The notes beneath the pieces are model-generated. The model was not told the DNA's origin, did no database searches, and worked only from the letters and a program-made list of their open reading frames with translations. From positions 1-22,600 of the forward strand of contig DHIZ01000049.1 of assembly GCA_002404055.1 (NCBI GenBank): a stretch of 22,600 nt of DNA, written 5' to 3'. Source of the stretch: Chloroflexi bacterium UBA4733. Lineage in GTDB: Bacteria > Chloroflexota > UBA4733. Below are positions 1 to 7,464 of this stretch, one piece after another (position 1 is the first letter of the stretch; each line of letters begins with the position of its first letter). The translations under genes and the position numbers were made by a program.

Positions 1-19
1 GTTATTTCGTGACGGGTCC

Positions 20-469
20 TTAGGTCACTACTGTGGCGATCGCCGGGAGCGTCGGGAACAGAAAGCAGCTATGCCCGTATGCCAGAAAATCGCCGCGGAC
101 CAAGAACGGCTGCCCCAGCAGGGCGGCCAGGTCGGTCTCGAACGAGGTGCGAAGTACCGTGAGGTCGCAACGCCTCGCCGAGAAACCAGTGCCCGCCACA
201 GCGACAGCCGCGCGACGACCAGGCCGCCGCCATGCTCCAGGCCATTTAAACCATAGGCCCACGTCGGTAGCCAGATGTCCGGCCAGCCAAATGCCCCGAA
301 GAATGCAGACCATAAGATCGTCAGGAAGTGGACGCCCTCGGACCACTGGAGTGGCCCGGTACGGGCGGCGGCCAACCGACCCGTCCGGCGCCTCCCAAAT
401 CGGGACGGCGATGCGGTAGAGCGTCGCGTTGATCAGAAAGGCGAATAGTGGGATCCGAGAAGCTAGCAG
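20..469 (-). pseudogene. Relic of a DUF2142-type membrane protein gene
   Basis: Read on the minus strand, pieces of this stretch match the intact membrane protein at 5419-7287. The first piece (about 469-385) reads FLINATLYRIAVPIWEAPD, like LCAATYSVAAPLWEASD near the N-terminus of the intact copy. After a frame change the next piece reads TGPLQWSEGVHFLTILWSAFF and GAFGWPDIWLPTWAYGLNGL, like TGPLDWSLPG...LFGAFGRQNVFMPGWLYLVYGL. After a second frame change it reads LAALLGQPFLVRGDFLAYG, then CFLFPTLPAIATVV, like LAILGRYFLLTGPRTGYDSSRFLYPALPALVTL, and then stops. About 290 residues between the first and second pieces are missing. It is therefore a deleted, frameshifted relic of a diverged paralogue. 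The 3' boundary is close to the window edge and may continue beyond it. Confidence 0.72.
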
Positions 470-671
470 TGATATTGCTGTCTTGTCGCACCTCCACCGG
501 ACTCCTGTGTTGAGAAATGCTCGGGCGCAGTTACGGCCGAAGGTCGTATCAACCCGGTGCTCCATCTGGGGAAGGGCAGCGCCTGCGCCATCGCTTACCC
601 GCTGCGGATCTTGGCCCACGATGGTGACGAGCATAGCACTGGAAAGTACTGATCCGTCGAGGCAAGGGCTT

Positions 672-796
672 GAGTGCGCCGCAAAGTTTTGCACGCTCGC
701 TTGCTTCTCTCCTAGAGACACGATCCGCAGCCAGAAGGCACGGATGCGGCTCCATCTGGAGAGCTTGCCTGCCATGCAAAACTTTGCGGCGCACTC
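672..796. mobile_element. MITE-like element with 22-bp perfect inverted ends and 9-bp target duplication
   Basis: Positions 672-693 and 775-796 are perfect reverse complements over 22 bp (outer tip GAGTGCGCCGCAAAG). The nine bases caagggctt occur immediately outside each end, at 663-671 and 797-805, as expected of a target-site duplication. The interior of about 81 bp has no gene and is itself weakly self-complementary (atccg near 723, cggat near 741), so the whole unit can fold back. The combination of terminal inverted repeats, direct flanking repeat and no coding capacity is that of a non-autonomous miniature transposable element. The parent transposase is not in the window, and these tips differ from those of the other elements seen here. 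A 9-bp duplication is known for several IS families, so the family is left open. Confidence 0.82.
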
Positions 797-812
797 CAAG
801 GGCTTGGAACCC

Positions 813-841
813 TTTACACGTCACCCTCCTCATGCTACCAT
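813..841 (+). promoter_or_regulatory. Candidate sigma-A-like promoter for the binding-protein gene
   Basis: TTTACA (813-818) and TACCAT (836-841) are separated by 17 bp, a fair match to the -35/-10 consensus. It lies 119 bp before the ATG at 960 and only 7 bp after the right target repeat of the MITE. It is a motif call only. Confidence 0.4.
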
Positions 842-959
842 GGTGCCGTTTCCCTACGGCGACGTGAAGCGCATTGGTCTCTTTCGCAAACGGTCAGCCG
901 GACTGGCCACTCTTGTGCCACCCACACGTCCCATTTGGGAAGAAAGGCGGTTGGAGACA

Positions 960-2525
960 ATGGTGACGAATCGGAGCAAACTGCCAGGGCATAACTTCGG
1001 CGCGATCGTAGGGTTGACTGGCGGTGTATCCCGGAGAACGCTCCTTCGCACGGCCGGACTGAGTGCCGCCAGTCTGGCAGCGGCCGGATTGCTTGCCGCT
1101 TGTGGCGCGGGGAGCGCGCCAGCCGCCGCCGGCTCGGCCTCAATATCGAGCACAACAATAGCGCAGACGGCCTCCCAGTCCGCGGCGACGGCCACCGCCA
1201 GCAGTGCTGCTACTTCTCAGACCGTCCCGGTGACTTCCGCCGCGGTGGCCCCGGCGGCGCAACCCGGCGGGGTCAGCCTGGGGATCGTTTGGAGCAGCGG
1301 TAGTGGCTCAAACTCAGCATCACCGGAGGTCAGTGCCTTCGAACAGGTGGCAAAGCTCTTCGCCCAGAAGAACGCCGGGCTCACGGCAACGATTGACCAG
1401 GGGATGGACAACACCAAGGTTCTCACCCAGCTTGCTGGCGGTGCGGGTCCAGACCTCTTCATGGTCGATTCGACGGGCGCGCTCGGCGGCTTCGTGACCA
1501 AGAGCGCCGTTGTGGATCTGACTGCGCTCTTTGCCCAAGACAGCCAGAATCTGCTCAAGCAGTTCCTGCCCCAGACAGTGAACGCCATGACGGTCACCGG
1601 GAAGCAATATGCTATCGCCGCAACCGTGACCTCCTCTGGATTATACTACAACAAGCGCGTCTTTCAGGTGGGGGGCGTGGCGGAGCCCACGGCGGCCTGG
1701 ACGTGGAACGACCTCCACAGCGCCGCCGTAACGTTGACCAAGCACACCGCGCAGGGCACCATGAACCAGGCCGGCTACGTGCCGGACAGTACGACGCTGA
1801 GTTGGTCGACCGGTCCGACGACCTGGGTCTGGAGTAACGGCGGCTCCTTCTTCAACGCCGATCAGACCAAGTTCACGTTGGGCGATAAGGCGGCGGTTGA
1901 GGCGCTGCAGACCTTCGTTGATCTGCTCTTCAAGGATAAGGTGATCCCAACCAACGCCGACGTGAAGGCAGAAAACCTCAAGGGAACCTGGGACTTCATG
2001 GAGCAGGGGCAGGGGGCGATGTTTGAGTCACCGTCCTGGAATGCCTCCTGGCTGCTGAACCGCCCCCAATACCAGAAGGTGTACCAGGACCTCGTCATCC
2101 AGTCCTCACCTCGCAGTCCCAACATCGATCATCCTGCGGTCGAGTTTGGCTTTTCCCGCATGCTGGCGATGAACGTCAATACCAAGGTCAAAGACGCGGC
2201 GTGGCGACTGGCGACCTTCGTGGATACGGATGACGATGCCATCTTGACTGGCGGGCTCACCGGGAGCGGCATGCCAGCCTTACCGACGAAGTTCCCGGTC
2301 TGGCTGAAGATCGTCGGCACCGGAGGCGGTCAGGAGATCTTCACCAAGAATATCGGGCAGGTACGGTATGCCGAACACCTCCAGGGGAATCCAGCGGCTG
2401 ACGCCCAGATCTGGAAGCTACTGAACACGGGCTGGGGTGACGTTCTTAGTCAGAAGACGGACGTTGCCGGATTCATCCAGAGCGTCACCCCGCCAATCGA
2501 GCAGGCACTCGCCGGAAAGAAGTGA
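960..2525 (+). CDS. Sugar ABC transporter substrate-binding lipoprotein (orphan)
   Basis: Extracellular solute-binding protein of family 1, about 521 residues, expected to be anchored outside the membrane and to deliver a sugar or oligosaccharide to an ABC permease. The N-terminus has a twin-arginine stretch (SRRTLLRTAG), a hydrophobic run and the lipobox LLAACG, so it probably leaves by the Tat route and is lipidated on that Cys. A Ser/Ala/Thr-rich linker of roughly 60 residues follows, then the binding domain with features such as QLAGGAGPDLFMVDS and ATVTSSGLYYNKRVF. The ATG at 960 is preceded by GGAG at 953-956, rather close. The GTG at 963 is an alternative, and the upstream extension is rejected. 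No permease or ATPase gene adjoins it. The stop overlaps the GTG of the fucosidase gene, so the substrate may be a fucosylated glycan (inference). Confidence 0.9.
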   Translation: MVTNRSKLPGHNFGAIVGLTGGVSRRTLLRTAGLSAASLAAAGLLAACGAGSAPAAAGSASISSTTIAQTASQSAATATASSAATSQTVPVTSAAVAPAAQPGGVSLGIVWSSGSGSNSASPEVSAFEQVAKLFAQKNAGLTATIDQGMDNTKVLTQLAGGAGPDLFMVDSTGALGGFVTKSAVVDLTALFAQDSQNLLKQFLPQTVNAMTVTGKQYAIAATVTSSGLYYNKRVFQVGGVAEPTAAWTWNDLHSAAVTLTKHTAQGTMNQAGYVPDSTTLSWSTGPTTWVWSNGGSFFNADQTKFTLGDKAAVEALQTFVDLLFKDKVIPTNADVKAENLKGTWDFMEQGQGAMFESPSWNASWLLNRPQYQKVYQDLVIQSSPRSPNIDHPAVEFGFSRMLAMNVNTKVKDAAWRLATFVDTDDDAILTGGLTGSGMPALPTKFPVWLKIVGTGGGQEIFTKNIGQVRYAEHLQGNPAADAQIWKLLNTGWGDVLSQKTDVAGFIQSVTPPIEQALAGKK

Positions 2526-3430
2526 CGCCGCCCCGACCAAAGCCAGAGGGAGCGTCTCCGATACCACTGCCCACGGCTCGACAGCTTGCCTGGCAGGATC
2601 TCGAGTTCGGCATGTTCTGCCATTTCGGGGTCAACACGTTCACTGGACGGGAATGGGGCGACGGGCACGAAGACCCTGCGGTCTTTAATCCCACTGATCT
2701 GGATTGCCGGGGGTGGCTGCACGCGGCCCGTCAGGCCGGCATGCGCCACGCCATCCTTACAGCCAAGCACCACGACGGCTTCTGCCTTTGGCCCACAGCA
2801 ACCACCGATCACGGCGTTCGGAGCCGTCCCTGGAAGGGCGGTACCGGCGATGTGGTCCAAGAGTTCGTCGACGCCTGCCATGCCGAGGGCATCCTGCCGG
2901 GACTCTACTGCTCTCCCTGGGACCGTAGTGCCCCCTGTTACGGTGACCCAGTGGCGTATAGTGCGATGTATGACCGTCAACTGCGCGAGCTCTGCGGCAA
3001 CTACGGGCCACTCGCGGAAATCTGGTTTGACGGCGCCGGCTCAGTCGGCTACCGCTATGACTGGCCGCGCATCATCGGGACGATTCGCGAACTGCAGCCC
3101 GAGGCGGTCGTCTTCAACATGGGCGATCCTGACATCCGTTGGGGCGGCAATGAAAGCGGGTTTGGCTCGCCGGACCTGTGGTCCACCGTGAATACGTCGC
3201 GTCGGGATGTGCTCTGGACGTCGGAGGAGTACGCGCTCCCGGACGCCGGCCAGTACCTGCCGGCGGAGATGGATACCGTAATCAACCGCGCCGGCTGGTT
3301 CTGGCATGCGGACTCAGCGTCTAAGCTCCGCAGCTTGGAGGAGTTGGTCGGCGTGTACTATCGCGCCGTCCGTATAGCGCCGGGCGATGCTGCTGGGCGA
3401 CACCACCTCCACGTGAGTGCCGTGTCATAG
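2522..3430 (+). CDS. GH29 alpha-L-fucosidase, C-terminally truncated
   Basis: Glycoside hydrolase family 29, which releases alpha-linked L-fucose. The (beta/alpha)8 domain is recognisable: FGMFCHFGVNTF (29-40), LTAKHHDGFCLWP (79-91), GLYCSPWDR (127-135), AEIWFDGAG (165-173) with Asp170 as the expected nucleophile, and YLPAEMDTVINRAGWFWH (245-262) with Glu249 as a plausible acid/base of the subfamily-B kind. Identity then fails after VGVYYRAV (about 283). The usual LLLNIPP-type strand and the C-terminal beta-sandwich are missing, and a short stretch like it (MLLGDTTST) appears in another frame. Family members are usually well over 430 residues, while this is 302. The GTG start overlaps the stop of the binding-protein gene (GTGA), indicating translational coupling. 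Mobile elements begin about 40 bp after the stop. It is probably non-functional. Confidence 0.8.
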   Translation: MTPPRPKPEGASPIPLPTARQLAWQDLEFGMFCHFGVNTFTGREWGDGHEDPAVFNPTDLDCRGWLHAARQAGMRHAILTAKHHDGFCLWPTATTDHGVRSRPWKGGTGDVVQEFVDACHAEGILPGLYCSPWDRSAPCYGDPVAYSAMYDRQLRELCGNYGPLAEIWFDGAGSVGYRYDWPRIIGTIRELQPEAVVFNMGDPDIRWGGNESGFGSPDLWSTVNTSRRDVLWTSEEYALPDAGQYLPAEMDTVINRAGWFWHADSASKLRSLEELVGVYYRAVRIAPGDAAGRHHLHVSAVS

Positions 3431-3470
3431 ACGGAGACCCAAGTCTTCTTTGTCTTCGGACAGTATCGTA

Positions 3471-3568
3471 AGACATGGTTCAATCCACGCCTGTTCGGAC
3501 ATGAACGTTTGGCGCCGTGAACCAAAGAGGATGGCGGTCATAGTGTCATGTCAGTTTGAACTATGTCT
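3471..3568. mobile_element. Miniature element sharing tips with the adjacent IS
   Basis: Thirteen-base ends AGACATGGTTCAA (3471-3483) and TTGAACTATGTCT (3556-3568) are inverted repeats with one mismatch. TA lies outside both (3469-3470 and 3569-3570), possibly a 2-bp target duplication. Inside each end a CATGA motif recurs (3500-3504 and, inverted, 3546-3550). The right end and the left end of the following IS share GTTCA plus GACATGACA when read inward. The unit is 98 bp without coding capacity, so it looks like a non-autonomous derivative of the IS at 3570-5284. Confidence 0.72.
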
Positions 3569-3569
3569 T

Positions 3570-5284
3570 AGACAAGGTTCATTTTGACATGACAGTTTAG
3601 CTTTCAGGCGGCGTGTTCAGACGGGTCAGCACGAGGCGTGTCGGTGCTGGCGGTGTGTAGTTCGGCCGGCGCATAGCCGAGGACGGTCAGCCAGTCGGTT
3701 GGGGCGTCGGCGACGCCGCTGCGCTGCAAGGGATTCGTGCCGGTATGCAGGCCGCGCTCAGCGACGCGGTGGTTGTAGGCGACGGCGAGCAGCGCGAGCA
3801 AGCCAGGGGAGAGGGTGCGATGGACGGTCAGATGGGGGCGGAGGACGCTGTGCCAGGTCTCAATCGGGCTACTCGCGCGCACCGTGGTGTTCCAGGTATG
3901 GAGCAGCATGCGAGCGGTGGGGCGCCAGTCCGCAGGGAGGCCGACCAGGAGGTCGTCGGTGGCGGGACCCAGGATGGCGCGGCGTTGCCAGGCCCAGGCG
4001 AGGAGGGCCAACCCGTCTGGTCCCAGCCGCGGCCCCCACTGCTGGTGGACCAACACCCACTACGTGGGTACCCGGTGGCGACGCGAAGCTGACGAGCGCT
4101 GGCAGTGCCGCCACCAGTTGGCGGTGCAGTTGGGTCAGGTGCGTGCGCTGGGGTGCGGGCGTGGCGTCGGCCAACTCGGCCAAGAGCGCCAGCAGGGTGT
4201 CGAGTTCAGACTGACGCGCAGCGGCGTCCAGCAGGCCGTGCGGCGTCACCACCACCACCTCCAGCAACCGGCGCAGTTCGCCGGTGAGATACTCCAGGCC
4301 AGTCAGGATCACCCGGGCATGGGCGAGGTGCGCGGCGTGGGCGATGGGATCCGCCTGCGGCGGGGTCCCCGGTCGCCCGCCGCGCGGGGGACGCCCAGCC
4401 GCCACGCGGGCTGCTTGGCGGTCCACGGTGGCCGTCTTGGCCGCCAACTCTGCCACCCAGCGCGCCAGCCGGCCCTGCACCTGGCCGCAGGTATGCAGGA
4501 CGTGCCAGACGTCGCGGCGGTGCTCCCCGTCGGGCGCCACGGTCTTCGCCGCCTGACTGAGGGCCGCGCCGCCATCGCCGATGCTGACCGACCAGCGCAG
4601 CCCGCACGCTTGCGCCTCCCAGAGCAGCAACGTCCAGCTCTCCGCATCAACCCCGACCAGCCCCGCCGTCTGCCAGACCGCGCCGCTCAAGGCGTCCACC
4701 ACGCTCAAGCAGGCCCCATGCCGGTCATTGCCATAGATCTCATCGAAGCGCCCAAAGGGCACCCGGATCCGCAGCCCGACGCGCTGACGCGAAGCGGCCG
4801 TGGGCGCGCCATCACCCGCAGCGCTCGCCGCTCCGCCTCCGTCACCACGGCGCTGATCGTTCCCAGGCTCACCGCCCGCCCCTGCTCCGCCAGACAACGC
4901 TGGATGCCGCGCTCGCCCGCATGCCCTTCGACCAACAGCGTGAGGATCACACGCTCCAAGGCGCCGTCTACCGACCGGACCACCACGGGCGGTGCGAACG
5001 CCTGCTCCAACGCCGCCCGCCCACGCTCCCGCCAGGTGTACAGCGTCTGCCGCGCCACTCCGACCACTCGGCTCAGCCCAGTCACCAGCCCGTACTCGCC
5101 CTGCCGACTCAACAATTGCCCGACCACCGTCACCCGATTGACGACCGTGCTACCATCTGTCGCGTCCATGGATTCCTCCTGGTAGGTTGGTTCTTGGCTT
5201 CATCACCAGGACCATACCTGCCAGACGGGCACAACGGCACTCCCTCAACTGTCATGCCATAAACGCCGGATTTGAACCTTGTCT
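3570..5284 (-). mobile_element. Insertion sequence, about 1.7 kb, family unassigned
   Basis: Terminal inverted repeats AGACAAGGTTCA (3570-3581) and TGAACCTTGTCT (5273-5284) are perfect over 12 bp and are followed inward by related CATGACAG motifs (3588-3595; inverted, 5250-5257 with one change). One damaged transposase gene fills the element on the minus strand. The left tip is separated from the miniature element by a single T, giving the compact junction TGTCTTAGACA. TA follows the right tip at 5285-5286. No clear longer target duplication was found. Confidence 0.72.
3604..5169 (-). pseudogene. DDE-type transposase, disrupted by two frame changes
   Basis: The three pieces together would make a protein of about 520 residues. 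The first (from ATG 5169) has a helix-turn-helix-like N-terminus, VVGVARQTLYTWRERGRAAL. Near 4800 the reading moves to another frame and continues as VPFGRFDEIYGNDRHGACLS, VVDALSG, SIGDGGAAL and DVWHVLHTCG. Near 4060 it returns to the first frame, just after an in-frame TAG, as LVHQQWGPRLGPDGL and SSPIETWHSVLRPHLTVHRT. Asp in VVDALSG or earlier, Asp in IGDGG and Glu in SPIETWH are candidate catalytic DDE residues. The GDG...DxWH arrangement recalls Mutator-like, ISKra4 and ISLre2 enzymes, but no family is assigned. The ATG is preceded by AGGAGGAATCC. No slippery sequence typical of programmed frameshifting was seen at either junction, so decay is the simplest reading. Sequencing error is possible. 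Confidence 0.72.
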
Positions 5285-5350
5285 TAGTGGCGCATCCATC
5301 AAGTCCCGGCGACTCGATCGGGCCGCGAAGGCGGGCACCGCTTTCAGTAG

Positions 5351-5371
5351 CCCGCGACTTCGGTCGGCGGG
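5351..5371 (-). terminator. Possible hairpin terminator after the DUF2142-type gene
   Basis: CCCGCGAC - TTCG - GTCGGCGGG can form a stem of eight pairs with one bulged base and a tetraloop. It lies about 48 nt beyond the stop of the minus-strand membrane-protein gene. No U-rich tract follows on that strand, so termination is uncertain. The rest of 5287-5418 shows nothing recognisable. Confidence 0.35.
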
Positions 5372-5418
5372 AAAGGACCCGTCGAACCGAAAGGGACATG
5401 GCAGATGCACCTCTCAGT

Positions 5419-7287
5419 TCAACGTGACGGTGCCGCAGCAACGACCTGCACCGTCCCGGCCAGCAACTCATTGCCCCCTGACGCCAGCGGCACCCGCGCT
5501 CCCGTCTTCGGGTCGTACCAGCCGACCTTGACCCGGTACGGCCCCGCCGCCGCGTCCTTGTGAACCGTCAGCACCTCATTGTCGATCACCACGTCGCCTC
5601 GCCGCCAGTAGGAAAGGGGAAGCAAGTTGTAGAGCGGCGCACCGTCAAAGGCTGCCGCTGTCTGCCCGGCGGCGTTGACGACGTGGACGAACAGCCAGGT
5701 TCCATCCGGTAAGGGTTGCTGGACGCGCCAGTAGAACGTCACGACAGTGGCCTGGCCGGCGGTGAGGGTCGATTGGGGAAACAGCACCGCCGCTAAGGCG
5801 ACGTTCGCAGCGAACTGACCGCCTGCAACCGGCGTCGCGCCGGGCGGTACCGCATCCGTGACCGGGAAGGGCGGTGGATACGTCGGAGCGATGACCAGCC
5901 AGGGGAGCGCGAAGGCCGACAGGGTGCCGGCAGCGAGCCCGGCGGGTAGCAGTGCGCCGAGTCGGGACCAGTTGGCGACAAGGCGGCGCAGGCCGATGGC
6001 CGTGAGCGTGACGAGCGCGGGCAGGGCCGGGTACAGGAAACGGCTACTATCGTAGCCGGTACGGGGGCCGGTGAGCAGGAAGTAGCGCCCGAGGATTGCC
6101 AGGAAGGGTATTGCCAACCAGACGAGGAGCAAGATGCGATGGTCCTTCGGGGATGCATTTTCCGGCAGACTCGGCGAACGCCGGAGCGCAACAAAGCCTC
6201 CGCCGAGATACACAAGTCCATAAACCAGATAAAGCCAGCCCGGCATAAACACGTTCTGGCGGCCAAAGGCGCCAAAGAGCGAGTGCCACATATCCACCGC
6301 GAAGCTGCCGGGCAGAGACCAATCGAGCGGTCCGGTGCTGCCCGGTAATGGCGGAGGCCACGTCACCCGATCGCCGATCAGGTTGTGGTCGCCCTGGTGG
6401 ATCCGCCAGAGCCAGAAGGCGAGCGCGGGCAGCAACGGAATAGCGAGATAGGCCAAAGTCGCTGGTCTGCGGCTCCGAAGGGCCTGCCCGGCCAGTAACA
6501 AGCCACCGATGGCGACGAGTGGTAACAGGTCAAGTTTTGTCAATAGCGCCAGGGTACTGATCGCGCCAAAGGCCAGGCCCTGCCGGTAGCTTCCTCCGCC
6601 CCGCCAGACAGCAATGAGCAACAGCAAGGCGCCCAGCGTATTCGCCAGAACGTCGTTGTCGATGGTTGCGGACGCGAACAGGAAGCCGGGCAGCAATGCC
6701 AGGAGTGTCGCCGCGAGCAGCGCCGTGGCACGATCGCCGGTGGTCTCGCGGGCGATGCCGAAGGTAAGCAGAATGGTCAACGCGCCCAACAAGGCGGAGA
6801 GGAGCCGGATGCGATGCGCGGCCAGGAAGGCGCCGTGATAGGGCCAGCCCTCGTCCAACAGGTGCGCGGTCGCGGCGACGCCGGAAGGGTCATTCAGCCA
6901 GCCCATGTGCGGATTTAGCCTGATGCGCGCGGCATCACTCAGGTCCAGGCCGAGGGCGACGGGCGCGACAAGCAGGTAATACAGCGGCGGCTGGTTGCCC
7001 TCGTTGTTCCCGCTCGGCTGGATGCTCGGCAGGCGACTCGGCAGACGGTGTTGGGCCAATAGATACACGATGTACTGAAAGTGCTCAGACTCGTCGGAGG
7101 CTTCCCAGAGCGGAGCGGCAACACTGTAAGTGGCAGCGCACAGCGTGAAACCAACGAGCAACAGGGTCAAGAGGAGGCGATGCCGGACGCGCGCGGTATG
7201 TGAGGGTTCCCCAGCCGGTGAGTCGGGCACAGGTGGCGCCGGCGTTGTAGCGGCGCCGGCGGTGACATCGAGATTGGGACTAGCCAC
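5419..7287 (-). CDS. DUF2142 / GT-C-like polytopic membrane protein
   Basis: About 622 residues. After a Pro/Ala-rich N-terminal tail comes a membrane segment (HRLLLTLLLVGFTLCAATYSVA), then PLWEASDESEHFQYIVYLLA, an acidic loop like the conserved Asp/Glu loop of GT-C glycosyltransferases and DUF2142 proteins. QPPLYYLL follows, and then roughly ten more hydrophobic segments including LLTFGIARETTGDRATALLA and FLYPALPALVTLTAIG. The last ~130 residues are non-membrane and beta-rich (VVTFYWRVQQPLPDGTWLFV), probably an extracytoplasmic beta-sandwich. Such proteins are thought to transfer sugars from lipid carriers to surface glycans, but the substrate cannot be told. The start is uncertain: GTG at 7287 has GGAG 13 nt upstream, while TTG at 7320 extends the frame by 11 codons. 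A decayed paralogue lies at 20-469. Confidence 0.82.
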   Translation of the reverse strand: MASPNLDVTAGAATTPAPPVPDSPAGEPSHTARVRHRLLLTLLLVGFTLCAATYSVAAPLWEASDESEHFQYIVYLLAQHRLPSRLPSIQPSGNNEGNQPPLYYLLVAPVALGLDLSDAARIRLNPHMGWLNDPSGVAATAHLLDEGWPYHGAFLAAHRIRLLSALLGALTILLTFGIARETTGDRATALLAATLLALLPGFLFASATIDNDVLANTLGALLLLIAVWRGGGSYRQGLAFGAISTLALLTKLDLLPLVAIGGLLLAGQALRSRRPATLAYLAIPLLPALAFWLWRIHQGDHNLIGDRVTWPPPLPGSTGPLDWSLPGSFAVDMWHSLFGAFGRQNVFMPGWLYLVYGLVYLGGGFVALRRSPSLPENASPKDHRILLLVWLAIPFLAILGRYFLLTGPRTGYDSSRFLYPALPALVTLTAIGLRRLVANWSRLGALLPAGLAAGTLSAFALPWLVIAPTYPPPFPVTDAVPPGATPVAGGQFAANVALAAVLFPQSTLTAGQATVVTFYWRVQQPLPDGTWLFVHVVNAAGQTAAAFDGAPLYNLLPLSYWRRGDVVIDNEVLTVHKDAAAGPYRVKVGWYDPKTGARVPLASGGNELLAGTVQVVAAAPSR

Positions 7288-7370
7288 GTGTGAGTGAATG
7301 CTCCAACCCGCTCCCCTCAAAATCGTGGCGCGCTGACTTGACCGCTAATGTTCCGCTCGGTCCGTCGTGC

Positions 7371-7399
7371 TGTGACGTCACGCCGAAGCATGCTACCCT
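7371..7399 (+). promoter_or_regulatory. Candidate promoter for the RNA methyltransferase gene
   Basis: TGTGAC (7371-7376) and TACCCT (7394-7399) are spaced by 17 bp within the divergent gap between the DUF2142-type gene and the methyltransferase. The -35 overlaps the 8-bp palindrome TGACGTCA (7373-7380). The consensus match is modest. Confidence 0.3.
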
Positions 7400-7464
7400 A
7401 CGTTCTCGGGACAGTCGCCCCGGCGCCTTGGGTTATCGCCGCCGTTTACCCAAACCCGTGACAC

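Larger units (their letters stand above)
470..959. other. Gene-free stretch between the relic and the binding-protein gene
   Basis: No gene is supported here. The region holds a 125-bp MITE-like element (672-796) and a candidate promoter (813-841). The frame of the following binding-protein gene is open back to 429, but the extra residues show no signal peptide or domain and run through the MITE, so they are not taken as coding. Nothing recognisable was seen in 470-671. Confidence 0.6.

Noticed and set aside
429..959. N-terminal extension of the binding-protein frame
   Set aside because: It runs through the MITE and lacks any domain. The signal peptide with SRRTLL and lipobox starts after 960.
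3815..5185. Plus-strand open frame of 456 codons across the IS
   Set aside because: It is antisense to the transposase pieces, low-complexity Arg/Gly/Pro-rich, and has no recognisable domain. It is typical of GC-rich shadow frames.
5285..5418. Remaining 3' end of the fucosidase beyond the IS
   Set aside because: Reading all three plus frames gave no convincing match to the missing GH29 end (LLLNIPP-type motif), so a simple insertion into the gene is not supported.
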